Shown here: positions 8,389-17,760 of the stretch, one piece after another
Position numbering within the stretch: the first letter of the stretch is position 1
How the letters are laid out: each line of letters begins with the position of its first letter
Origin: Microbacterium sp. H83
GTDB taxonomy: Bacteria; Actinomycetota; Actinomycetes; Actinomycetales; Microbacteriaceae
NCBI RefSeq assembly: GCF_001650405.1
Contig: NZ_LWCU01000053.1
Span: 62,001-126,000, forward strand
Direction: 5' to 3'
DNA length: 64,000 nucleotides
Made by a program: the position numbers and the translations under genes
Notes under the pieces: generated by a model
What the model saw: the letters and a program-made list of their open reading frames with translations, nothing else
What the model was told of the DNA's origin: nothing
Database searches by the model: none

Positions 8389-9455
8389 GAGGCGCTCCCC
8401 TTCTTCTTCGCGCGCTTCTTTCCGACGGGCTGCTGACGCTTGGGGGTCTGAGCCTTCGCGCGCTCCGCCTCTTCCAGCATCCGCTGCTGCTCTGCTTCGT
8501 ACGCCGCCATCGAGACGACCTTGCCGGAGCTGTCGATCGCCTTCCCCTTACGAGCGAGTCGCTCCTCACGAGCCTTGGCCGCCTCGGACCCGGGCGTCGG
8601 CATCTCACGGATGACGAGGAACTGCTGACCCATGGTCCACAGGTTCGAGATGAACCAGTAGACGACGACGCCGAGCGGGAAGAACACACCCGAGAAGATG
8701 AAGCCCAGCGGCAGCACGTAGAGCATGATCTTCTGCATCTGGTACGCCTGGCCGGTCTTGGCCTCGGGCGAGAGGTTCTTCGAGATGATCTGAAGCTGGG
8801 TGAAGAACTGCGACGCGATCATGAGCACCACGAGCGTGACGAGGATGACGATCGCCGTCGTGTTGCCTGCATCCACGGCGTTGCCGAGAGTCTCGTGCAG
8901 CGATGCGACGCCGAAGAGCTTCGCATCGTAGAACTCCTTGGTGAGCTCCGGGCTGAGGAGCCCGACGCCGCCGATGCCGGCCTTCGCGTGCTTGCTGACG
9001 TCGCTGAGGACGCTGTAGAGGGAGAAGAAGATCGGCATCTGCACGAGCAGCGGAAGACAGCTCGACATCGGCGTCGTGCCGTGCTTCTTGTACAGCGCCA
9101 TGGTCTCGCGGCTCATCGCCTCACGGCTGAGCTGGTCCTTCTTACCGCGGTACTTCTCCTGAACTTTTCGCAGTTCAGGAGCGATTTCCATCATCTTGCG
9201 CTGGCTCTTGATCTGCTTGACGAAGAGCGGGATCAGAGCGGCGCGGACCACGATCACGAGACCGACGATCGACAGCACCCAGGTGAGTCCGGATGCCGCG
9301 GGCATGCCGACTGCCGTGAGGAGCCAGTGCCAGGCGACGAGAACGAGCTCGACGACCCACTTGAGCGGCCAGAGGATGGTCCCGATCAGGTCGAAGCCAC
9401 CGGAGGCGGGCTCCGGTGAGGGTGTGGTGCTGGCGAGCAGGAGGTCAAGACCCAC
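8385..9455 (-). CDS. yidC: Membrane protein insertase YidC
   Basis: This 356-residue member of the YidC/Oxa1/Alb3 family inserts proteins into the cytoplasmic membrane with or without SecYEG. There are about five membrane segments: one near 28-48, the core segment beginning 'VLSIVGLVIVVRAALIPLFVKQIK' that carries the hydrophilic-groove Arg, and segments near 'MPIFFSLYSVL', 'AIVILVTLVVLMIAS' and 'VYWFISNLWTMGQQF'. A cytoplasmic Lys/Arg-rich hairpin follows the core segment. The tail is basic (ends PVGKKRAKKKGSAS), as in Gram-positive YidC proteins. The gene follows yidD by 3 bases and overlaps jag by 4, within the rpmH-rnpA-yidD-yidC-jag-rsmG block. Confidence 0.96.
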   Translation of the reverse strand: MGLDLLLASTTPSPEPASGGFDLIGTILWPLKWVVELVLVAWHWLLTAVGMPAASGLTWVLSIVGLVIVVRAALIPLFVKQIKSQRKMMEIAPELRKVQEKYRGKKDQLSREAMSRETMALYKKHGTTPMSSCLPLLVQMPIFFSLYSVLSDVSKHAKAGIGGVGLLSPELTKEFYDAKLFGVASLHETLGNAVDAGNTTAIVILVTLVVLMIASQFFTQLQIISKNLSPEAKTGQAYQMQKIMLYVLPLGFIFSGVFFPLGVVVYWFISNLWTMGQQFLVIREMPTPGSEAAKAREERLARKGKAIDSSGKVVSMAAYEAEQQRMLEEAERAKAQTPKRQQPVGKKRAKKKGSAS

Positions 9456-9458
9456 CGA

Positions 9459-9809
9459 TCAGTCCTTTCGGGCAGGGACGACGAAACCGCGGGCGGTCAG
9501 GTCATAACGGAAGTGTTCGTGCGGACGGACGTCGTCGACGCCGCCGTGGCTCCAGGGATTGCACCGGAGAATGCGCCAGGCCGAGAGGATCGCCCCCCGG
9601 ACTGCTCCGTGCTGTTGCACCGCTCCTACAGCGTAAGCCGAGCATGACGGGTAGTAGGCGCAGACGTCTCCATAGAGGGGGGAGATCACCGTGCGATAGC
9701 CGGCCAGGAAGCCGAGCACCAGATTGCGCGGGATCAGCGGGATGCTGCGAAGCAGGTCCGCTGTCTGGAGATGGCCCGTCCCGATGGACGACGCCGGCAG
9801 CGCAGTCAC
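9459..9809 (-). CDS. yidD: Membrane protein insertion efficiency factor YidD
   Basis: This is a 116-residue small protein of the YidD (COG0759) family. The diagnostic segment 'YRTVISPLYGDVCAYYPSCSAYAVGAVQQHG' is present in pieces: ISPL, the Cys-containing C-x-YYPSCS-Y box and 'CNPWSHGGVDDV' near the C-terminus. An amphipathic N-terminal helix ('LIPRNLVLGFLAGYR') associates it with the inner membrane face. It helps YidC-dependent insertion, as known for the family. The start overlaps the rnpA stop by 4 bases and the stop is 3 bases before yidC, so it is clearly within the operon. Confidence 0.95.
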   Translation of the reverse strand: MTALPASSIGTGHLQTADLLRSIPLIPRNLVLGFLAGYRTVISPLYGDVCAYYPSCSAYAVGAVQQHGAVRGAILSAWRILRCNPWSHGGVDDVRPHEHFRYDLTARGFVVPARKD

Positions 9810-10150
9810 GCCGGCACCTGCGACAGACGTCCGAGGCAGCGGTTCACGTCGGCGGCGAGCTCCGCGTAGCTGGCGGTCGCGGATGCAGGAAGGGCACGGA
9901 TGACGACATCCGTGCCCTCGGGAACTCGTGCGAGCGCCTCCGCACAGACGGCTTTGAGTCGTCGCCTGACGGTGTTGCGCACCACGGCGGTGCCCACCTG
10001 CTTGCTGATGATGAACCCGAACCTCGCGGCTCTGCTCTCGCCCGTCGACATCATCGAGGTGATGACGCGCGCGCCGCCACAGCGCGAACCGCGTCGAACG
10101 ACCAGTCGATAGTCGCTCCCGCGAGTCAGACGGGACGGGCGGGCGAGCAC
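9806..10150 (-). CDS. rnpA: Ribonuclease P protein component
   Basis: This 114-residue basic protein pairs with RNase P RNA to mature tRNA 5' ends. The family signature 'RNTVRRRLKAVCAEAL' (about residues 58-73) is clear. An N-terminal 'LTRGSDYRLVVRRG' and the central 'RFGFIISKQVGTAVVRN' match the usual RnpA fold. Length is normal. It begins 6 bases after the rpmH stop and overlaps yidD by 4 bases, the standard arrangement next to oriC. Confidence 0.96.
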   Translation of the reverse strand: MLARPSRLTRGSDYRLVVRRGSRCGGARVITSMMSTGESRAARFGFIISKQVGTAVVRNTVRRRLKAVCAEALARVPEGTDVVIRALPASATASYAELAADVNRCLGRLSQVPA

Positions 10151-10156
10151 AGCGGT

Positions 10157-10294
10157 TTACGCGGAGAGCTCGGTGCGGCCCTTCGCGCGGCGAGCCGAGA
10201 GGATCGCGCGGCCGGCGCGGGTACGCATACGAAGACGGAAGCCGTGCTTCTTGGCGCGACGGCGGTTGTTGGGCTGGAAGGTGCGCTTGCTCAT
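10157..10294 (-). CDS. rpmH: 50S ribosomal protein L34
   Basis: This is a 45-residue, extremely basic protein with the invariant L34 opening '[20 protein letters not shown]' and the ending '[10 protein letters not shown]'. It is the first gene of the leftward rpmH-rnpA-yidD-yidC-jag-rsmG block and is divergent from dnaA. Length and sequence are fully standard. Confidence 0.97.
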   Translation of the reverse strand: MSKRTFQPNNRRRAKKHGFRLRMRTRAGRAILSARRAKGRTELSA

Positions 10295-10611
10295 GGAATC
10301 ACTCCGGGAATGCTGCCACCGGGATCTGTTTGACCGGAGACATAGGGATCTGCCGTTCAGGCATAAGTCAACCGATTAAGGGTACGTCCTGGCGGCGCGC
10401 AGAGCAAATCTGCGCGCCTGAGCCCGGGATGACCGAACGATCCGCACAGCCATTATCCACAACCTCTGCTCTGCACGTTTGCGCAACACGCGCGCGTGAT
10501 TCCCTAGGCAGGTTGCCGTTCACAGCCGCGATGACTACCGTGGCATCCGAAGTTATCCACAGGTGAGAACGGCACTCGTCGTCCGCCCTCGATCCCCCAG
10601 CCCGGAGCGTC
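10295..10611. promoter_or_regulatory. rpmH-dnaA divergent regulatory region with two DnaA boxes
   Basis: This 317-base spacer must hold the promoters of the leftward rpmH block and of dnaA. Two perfect DnaA boxes TTATCCACA lie at 10453-10461 and 10553-10561, the latter about 50 bases before the dnaA start, consistent with dnaA autoregulation (established in other bacteria, inferred here). A perfect 10-bp hairpin, GGCGCGCAGA / TCTGCGCGCC with a GCAAA loop, occupies 10394-10418. No coding sequence is evident. Confidence 0.8.
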
Positions 10612-12003
10612 ATGTCCTCACCAGCCCAGCCCGACGTTCCGATCTGGGCCACGGTGCAGGACCTCCTCGAGGCGGACGACCGCGTCACGCCGCAGCTCCA
10701 GGGCTTCCTCAGCCTCGCGGTGCCTGCCGGAGTGATGGCCGCCACCCTCTACCTCGAGGTGCCGAACGACCTGACCGCCGCGCAGATCAACAAGCGCCTG
10801 CGGCTGCCGATCATGGAGGCCCTCTCCCACATCGGCGACGAGGTCACCTCGTATCGGGTGGTCGTGAATCACGAGCTCGCCGAGCAGGCCACCGCACCCA
10901 TCGCCGTCCCCGACTACGGTCGGCAGGAGCAGATCCGCGTCGACTCCCCCATGGAGCAGCCCGCCTCGCTCCGACACGAGTCACGGCTCAACCCGAAGTA
11001 CACCTTCGACAACTTCGTCATCGGCCAGTCCAACCGCTTCGCGCACGCCGCCGCCGTCGCCGTGGCCGAAGCACCGGCGAAGGCGTACAACCCGCTCTTC
11101 ATCTACGGCGACTCCGGCCTCGGCAAGACCCACCTGCTCCACGCGATCGGCGACTACGCGCAGTCCCTCTATGCAGGGGTGAAGGTGCGATACGTCTCGA
11201 GCGAGGAGTTCACGAACGACTTCATCAACTCGATCGCGAACAACCGCGGTGCGGCCTTCCAGGCGCGCTACCGCGACGTGGACATCCTCCTCATCGACGA
11301 CATCCAGTTCCTCCAGGGTCGGGCCGAGACCCAGGAGGCCTTCTTCCACACCTTCAACACGCTGCACGATCACAACAAGCAGGTCGTGATCACGAGCGAT
11401 GTCGCCCCCAAGCATCTGACCGGCTTCGAAGACCGGATGCGGAGCCGCTTCGAGTGGGGCCTCATCACCGACGTGCAGGCGCCCGACCTCGAGACCCGCA
11501 TCGCGATCCTCCGCAAGAAGGCGCAGAGCGAGGCGCTGCACATCCCCGATGAGGTGCTCGAATACATCGCGACGGTGGTGTCCTCCAACATCCGCGAGCT
11601 CGAGGGCGCGCTGATCCGCGTCTCGGCCTTCGCCAGCCTCAACAGGTCGGCTCTCGACATCTCTCTCGCCCAGACGGTGCTGCGCGACATCATCGACACG
11701 GCCGAGGACAACATCATCTCGCCGACCGACATCATCACCGCCACCGCGCAGTACTTCAAGCTGACGGTCGACGACCTCTACGGATCGAGCCGCTCGCAGC
11801 AGATCGCCACCGCCCGTCAGATCGCGATGTACCTGTGCCGCGAGCGCACCAGCCTCTCGCTGCCGAAGATCGGACAGCTGTTCGGCAATCGCGACCACAC
11901 CACGGTCATGTACGCCTACAAGAAGATCAGCGAGCTGATGAAGGAGCGGCGCTCCATCTACAACCAGGTGACCGAGATCACCACGCAGCTCGGTCGCCGC
12001 TGA
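10612..12003 (+). CDS. dnaA: Chromosomal replication initiator protein DnaA
   Basis: This 463-residue AAA+ initiator binds DnaA boxes and melts oriC. Domain I is at about 1-85 ('IWATVQDLL'), with a short, linker-like domain II at about 90-125. The AAA+ domain begins 'LNPKYTFDNFVIGQSNRFAHAAA' and has Walker A GDSGLGKT at 166-173 and Walker B 'ILLIDDIQFL' near 223-232. The C-terminal domain IV carries the DnaA signature 'RDHTTVMYAYKKI'. Domain II is shorter than in Streptomyces, as in other Microbacteriaceae. The start ATG at 10612 follows a leader containing two DnaA boxes. A strong terminator follows at 12023-12064. Confidence 0.97.
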   Translation: MSSPAQPDVPIWATVQDLLEADDRVTPQLQGFLSLAVPAGVMAATLYLEVPNDLTAAQINKRLRLPIMEALSHIGDEVTSYRVVVNHELAEQATAPIAVPDYGRQEQIRVDSPMEQPASLRHESRLNPKYTFDNFVIGQSNRFAHAAAVAVAEAPAKAYNPLFIYGDSGLGKTHLLHAIGDYAQSLYAGVKVRYVSSEEFTNDFINSIANNRGAAFQARYRDVDILLIDDIQFLQGRAETQEAFFHTFNTLHDHNKQVVITSDVAPKHLTGFEDRMRSRFEWGLITDVQAPDLETRIAILRKKAQSEALHIPDEVLEYIATVVSSNIRELEGALIRVSAFASLNRSALDISLAQTVLRDIIDTAEDNIISPTDIITATAQYFKLTVDDLYGSSRSQQIATARQIAMYLCRERTSLSLPKIGQLFGNRDHTTVMYAYKKISELMKERRSIYNQVTEITTQLGRR

Positions 12004-12022
12004 ACGCGGTACCGACCACTCG

Positions 12023-12064
12023 CGAAGGGGTCGCAGCCTCCGAAAGGATGCTGCGACCCCTTCG
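12023..12064 (+). terminator. dnaA terminator hairpin
   Basis: A perfect 15-bp stem: CGAAGGGGTCGCAGC (12023-12037) and GCTGCGACCCCTTCG (12050-12064) with a 12-base loop, 20 bases after the dnaA stop. There is no long T run, as is usual in high-GC genomes. Confidence 0.85.
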
Positions 12065-12099
12065 TCGTCCGTGCGACGCGCCGTGGAAAGTGCGGATCG

Positions 12100-12360
12100 A
12101 TGCCGGTTTGCACATGTGGATAACTTGTGGATGATTCCCCGCGGGGTCGGGACGAATGTGGGGGAAACTCGCGAACCTGTGGATAACTACAGGGACGCGG
12201 AACCGGCCTCCGGAGCTCCACAACCGCGAATTCCTCAGGGATTCCACAAGTGACAAACGTGTAGTTCCCTACTCGCGCCTGATATCCACCGACTTATCCA
12301 CAGTATCCACAGGTGTTAACACCGTTAAGGAGTTAAGTCATTTCAAGGGCGATCCGATCA
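12100..12360. other. oriC: Origin of replication oriC (dnaA-dnaN intergenic region)
   Basis: The 496-base gap between dnaA and dnaN carries a DnaA-box cluster: TGTGGATAA at 12115-12123, TGTGGATGA at 12126-12134 (one mismatch), TGTGGATAA at 12178-12186, TTATCCACA at 12294-12302 and GTATCCACA at 12303-12311 (one mismatch). The left three and right two point toward each other. Directly right is an AT-rich stretch (about 12312-12355) with a perfect palindrome GGTGTTAACACC at 12312-12323 followed by TTAAGGAGTTAAG, the best candidate for the unwinding element. The position matches oriC in other actinobacteria, and gene orientation flips at this locus. Confidence 0.92.
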
Positions 12361-12499
12361 CCAGACGCTGGGGACAGACCGTCGAGCCGATCGATTCGCT
12401 TCGTCGTATGGATCGGCCCGAGTCTGGGGCTAGCATGGGAAGCCCTGCACTGGCAGGACCCATCACCACGCGTCACAGAACGACGACAAGGGAGCACCC

Positions 12500-13642
12500 G
12501 TGAGGTTTCAGGTCAATCGCGATGTCTTCAGCGAGGCTGTGTCCTTCGTCGTCAAGCTCCTGCCGCAGCGCAACCCTCAGCCGATCCTCGCGGGCGTCCT
12601 GATCGAAGCCGACGGCTCCGGTCTGACCCTCTCCGCCTTCGACTACGAGGCATCCGCGCGCACCACGATCGAGGCCACGGTCGACACCCCCGGCACGATC
12701 CTCGTGCACGGACGACTGCTGTCCGACATCGCCAGCCGCCTGCCGAACGCCCCGATCGAGATCGCCGTCGAAGACGACGGCGGCATCACCGTCACCTGCG
12801 GGTCGGCCCGATTCACGCTCGCCGCCATGCCCGTCGAGGAATATCCTTCGATCCCCGAGGTCTCGGGGTCATCGGGGGTCGTCCCCGCCGACGACTTCGG
12901 CACCGCGATCTCGCAGGTCGGGTTCGCCGCCTCGCGCGACGATGTCACCCCGGTCCTCACCGGCGTGCAGCTCGAGGTCTCGGGCCAGAGCCTCAGCCTC
13001 GTCGCGACCGACCGCTATCGCGTCTCGCTCCGAGACGTCCCGTGGGACGGTGAGGCCGTCGAGACCACCGCACTCGTCCCCGCGCGGACGCTGCTCGAGG
13101 TGGGCAAGACCTTCGGCCACGCCGGCACCATCCAGATCGCGTTCTCCGGAGCCGGCGATCGGGAGATCATCGCCTTCACCGCAGGCAACAAGACCGTCAC
13201 CTCCCTGCTCATCAAGGGCAACTTCCCGCCGGTCCGCCGGCTCTTCCCCGAGCAGACCGACCACTACGCCGTCGTCAACACCGCCGACCTCATCGAGGCC
13301 GTGCGTCGTGTGTCACTCGTCCTCGACCGTGCGGCGCCGCTGCGCTTCACCTTCTCGAGCGACGGCGTGACGATGGACGCATCGGGCAGCGAGCACGCCC
13401 GCGCGTCCGAGTCGGTCGACGCCATCCTCTCGGGCGGCGACGAGGTCACGCTCGGGCTGAACCCGCAGTACCTGATCGAGGCTCTCGGCGCGGTCAAGAG
13501 CGAGTTCGTGCGTGTGACCTTCACCTCGAGCGACAACGCCAACAAGCTCAGCCCGGTGCTGATCACCAGCCAGACCTCGGTCGATCAGGCGGGGCTGGAC
13601 TCGTTCAAGTACCTGCTGCAGCCGAACCTCCTCCTCCGCTGA
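12500..13642 (+). CDS. dnaN: DNA polymerase III beta subunit (sliding clamp)
   Basis: This 380-residue protein has the normal three-domain clamp length. The N-terminal domain begins 'MRFQVNRDVFSEAVSFVVKLLPQRNPQPILAGVLI'. Later landmarks are 'LLSDIASRLP', 'MPVEEYPSIPE' and 'ISQVGFAASRDDVTPVLTGVQ'; the last is the domain II opening that precedes the hydrophobic partner-binding groove. The dimeric ring tethers DNA polymerase III and binds replication and repair partners. A ribosome site AAGGGAG lies about 7 bases before the start codon at 12500. oriC is immediately upstream and recF lies 75 bases downstream. Confidence 0.97.
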   Translation: MRFQVNRDVFSEAVSFVVKLLPQRNPQPILAGVLIEADGSGLTLSAFDYEASARTTIEATVDTPGTILVHGRLLSDIASRLPNAPIEIAVEDDGGITVTCGSARFTLAAMPVEEYPSIPEVSGSSGVVPADDFGTAISQVGFAASRDDVTPVLTGVQLEVSGQSLSLVATDRYRVSLRDVPWDGEAVETTALVPARTLLEVGKTFGHAGTIQIAFSGAGDREIIAFTAGNKTVTSLLIKGNFPPVRRLFPEQTDHYAVVNTADLIEAVRRVSLVLDRAAPLRFTFSSDGVTMDASGSEHARASESVDAILSGGDEVTLGLNPQYLIEALGAVKSEFVRVTFTSSDNANKLSPVLITSQTSVDQAGLDSFKYLLQPNLLLR

Positions 13643-13717
13643 TCCGCTCCGCCGAGGGGCGGACGTCCCCGATCTGCGGCCCAGGGCAGTGTCAGAGGCC
13701 GAAGGTAGGCTGATCCC

Positions 13718-14911
13718 GTGATTGTGGAGCACCTGAGTCTGGTCGATTTCCGCAATTACGCGACCGCGGAACTCGCTCTGCACAGAGGTCCCAACGTCCT
13801 CGTCGGACGGAACGGGCAGGGAAAGACCAACCTGGCGGAAGCCGTCGTCTTCCTCGCGACGCTCGGCTCGCACCGCGTCTCGTCCGACGCCCCGATGGTG
13901 CGCGACGGGCAGGAGTACGCGATCATCCGCGCACGACTCTCGCACGGGGAGCGCAAGGTGCTCGCCGAGGTGCAGCTCAACCGGCAGGGATCGAACAAGG
14001 CGCGCATCAACGGCTCGCCGGCGAAGACCAGCGAGCTCCCCCGGTATGCGCACGTCGTGCTCTTCGCGCCCGAGGACCTCCAGATCGTCCGCGGCGACCC
14101 GTCGTCACGTCGTCGCTTCGCGGACCAGCTGCTGATTCAGCGGACACCCCGGATGTCGGCGGTGCTCGCCGACTACGACCGGGTGCTCAAACAGCGGACG
14201 GCGCTTCTCAAGTCGGCGCGCGCACGCGGCATCCGCGGCGAGGCCCTCAGCACGCTCGACGTCTGGGATGACAAGCTCGTCTCCCTCGGATCCGAGATCA
14301 TCGCCGCCCGTCAGCGACTCGCGGCGGATCTGCAGCAGCCGGTCGCCGACGCCTACGCGGCGATCGCGGGCGCCGACCACCAGCCCCAGCTCGACTGGGC
14401 GCTCTCGGTGCGCGGAGGAGATCCCGAGGAGGGCGAGGACGACCTGCTCGGAGCCGATGGATCGCTGAGCCCGTCGAAGTGCGCCGAGCTGTTCCGAGCC
14501 TCTCTCCTCGCGAAGCGTACCCAGGAGCTCGACCGGGGTCTCACCCTCACCGGGCCCCACCGCGACGACCTCGTGCTCAAGGTCAGGGGCCTTCCCGTCA
14601 AGGGCTACGCCTCGCACGGCGAATCGTGGTCGGTGGCGCTCGCGCTCCGCCTCGCATCGGCCGAGCTGCTGCGCAGCGAGTCGCCCGCCGGCGATCCGGT
14701 GCTGATCCTCGACGACGTGTTCGCCGAGCTCGACGCCGACCGCCGACAGCGCCTGGCGTCGCTCACCGCGGGGTACGAGCAGGTGGTGGTCACCGCGGCG
14801 GTGGAGGAGGATATCCCCGAGGTCCTGCACGCGCACGTCGTGCGCATCGCGGCCGGGACGATCAGCGACGAGCGGGGCGCCGCCGACGATCAGGAGGTGG
14901 CGGGTGACTGA
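13718..14911 (+). CDS. recF: DNA replication and repair protein RecF
   Basis: This 397-residue SMC-like ATPase acts in gap repair with RecO/RecR. The opening 'HLSLVDFRNYATAELALHRGPNVLVGRNGQGKTNLAEAV' contains Walker A GRNGQGKTN (about residues 30-38), and the C-terminus has Walker B 'PVLILDDVFAELD'. The ABC signature region is around 'GYASHGESWSVALALRLA'. The GTG start at 13718 sits 6 bases after TAGGCT (13706-13711), a -10-type hexamer, so it may be transcribed without a leader from its own promoter. The stop overlaps the dciA start by 8 bases, indicating coupling. Confidence 0.96.
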   Translation: MIVEHLSLVDFRNYATAELALHRGPNVLVGRNGQGKTNLAEAVVFLATLGSHRVSSDAPMVRDGQEYAIIRARLSHGERKVLAEVQLNRQGSNKARINGSPAKTSELPRYAHVVLFAPEDLQIVRGDPSSRRRFADQLLIQRTPRMSAVLADYDRVLKQRTALLKSARARGIRGEALSTLDVWDDKLVSLGSEIIAARQRLAADLQQPVADAYAAIAGADHQPQLDWALSVRGGDPEEGEDDLLGADGSLSPSKCAELFRASLLAKRTQELDRGLTLTGPHRDDLVLKVRGLPVKGYASHGESWSVALALRLASAELLRSESPAGDPVLILDDVFAELDADRRQRLASLTAGYEQVVVTAAVEEDIPEVLHAHVVRIAAGTISDERGAADDQEVAGD

Positions 14912-15407
14912 CATCGCGGCGGCCCCTGCACCCGAGACCCCCGAGACCGTCGCGACCTACCTGCGTCTGCGTGGCCTGCAGCCGAGTGCCAAGAACTGGA
15001 AGCGCAAGCGTCGCGTCGTCGCCGACGATGAGAACGCGCCGTTCACGCCGGGGCGCGACCCCGGCTCGCTCGGCGCCGTGCTCGACAAGCTCAGTCGCGA
15101 CTCCGGATGGCAGACGACGCTGGCCCGCGAGGACCTCGTCCGCCAGTGGGCCGATCTCGCCGGTGCGGACACCGCCAAGCACTCCGAGCCGGTCTCGCTC
15201 GAACGCGGCCTCCTCACCGTGAAATGCGACTCCACGGCCTGGGCGAAGAACCTGCAGTACATGCGCGGCACCATCCTCACCGAGATCGGTCGTCGATACC
15301 CGGATGCCGGCGTCGAGAACCTCCGCTTCATCGGACCGGACGTACCCTCATGGAAATGGGGTCCCAGAGTCGTTCCAGGGCGGGGTCCTCGCGATACCTA
15401 CGGGTAG
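14904..15407 (+). CDS. dciA: DciA-like DUF721 protein
   Basis: This 167-residue protein belongs to the DUF721/DciA family, named for replicative helicase loading in bacteria that lack DnaC/DnaI. The KH-like domain spans about 45-145, with 'LGAVLDKLSRDSGWQTTL' and 'VRQWADLAGADTAKHSEPVSLERGLLTVKCDSTAWAKNLQYM' in pieces. A basic N-terminal stretch 'KNWKRKRR' lies near residue 31. GTG at 14904 overlaps recF by 8 bases and has GGAGG 6 bases upstream. recF-DUF721-gyrB is the standard actinobacterial order. The helicase-loading role is taken from family knowledge. Confidence 0.92.
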   Translation: MTDIAAAPAPETPETVATYLRLRGLQPSAKNWKRKRRVVADDENAPFTPGRDPGSLGAVLDKLSRDSGWQTTLAREDLVRQWADLAGADTAKHSEPVSLERGLLTVKCDSTAWAKNLQYMRGTILTEIGRRYPDAGVENLRFIGPDVPSWKWGPRVVPGRGPRDTYG

Positions 15408-15501
15408 GACACCATGCGAGGGGTCCGACACGCTCAGAGGGCCACACGTGGCCGCTGAGCCGCATATCGCCACGAAAGACCGCTAGACTGGGAGTTCGTG
15501 A

Positions 15502-17604
<2,103 letters not shown>

Positions 17605-17760
17605 CCCCACTCACATACACACACTGAACTGCGGACTGCAGAGGCGGAGGAATCTCGTCGGAGTGAGCATCGGGAGGGGCCCGCGAAGCGGGAGGGTCCC
17701 CGCTCTGCGAACGAAGACGAGATTCCGTAGCCGGGTAGCCAAGACAGAGAAGACACACAC
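17605..17760 (+). other. Structured gyrB-gyrA spacer
   Basis: This 156-base spacer carries nested complementary segments: GGAATCTCGTC (17649-17659) with GACGAGATTCC (17716-17726), GCAGAG (17638-17643) with CTCTGC (17703-17708), and an inner hairpin CCCGC-GAA-GCGGG (17680-17692). It could fold in the mRNA and affect gyrA expression. I see no coding sequence or known riboswitch. Confidence 0.55.
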
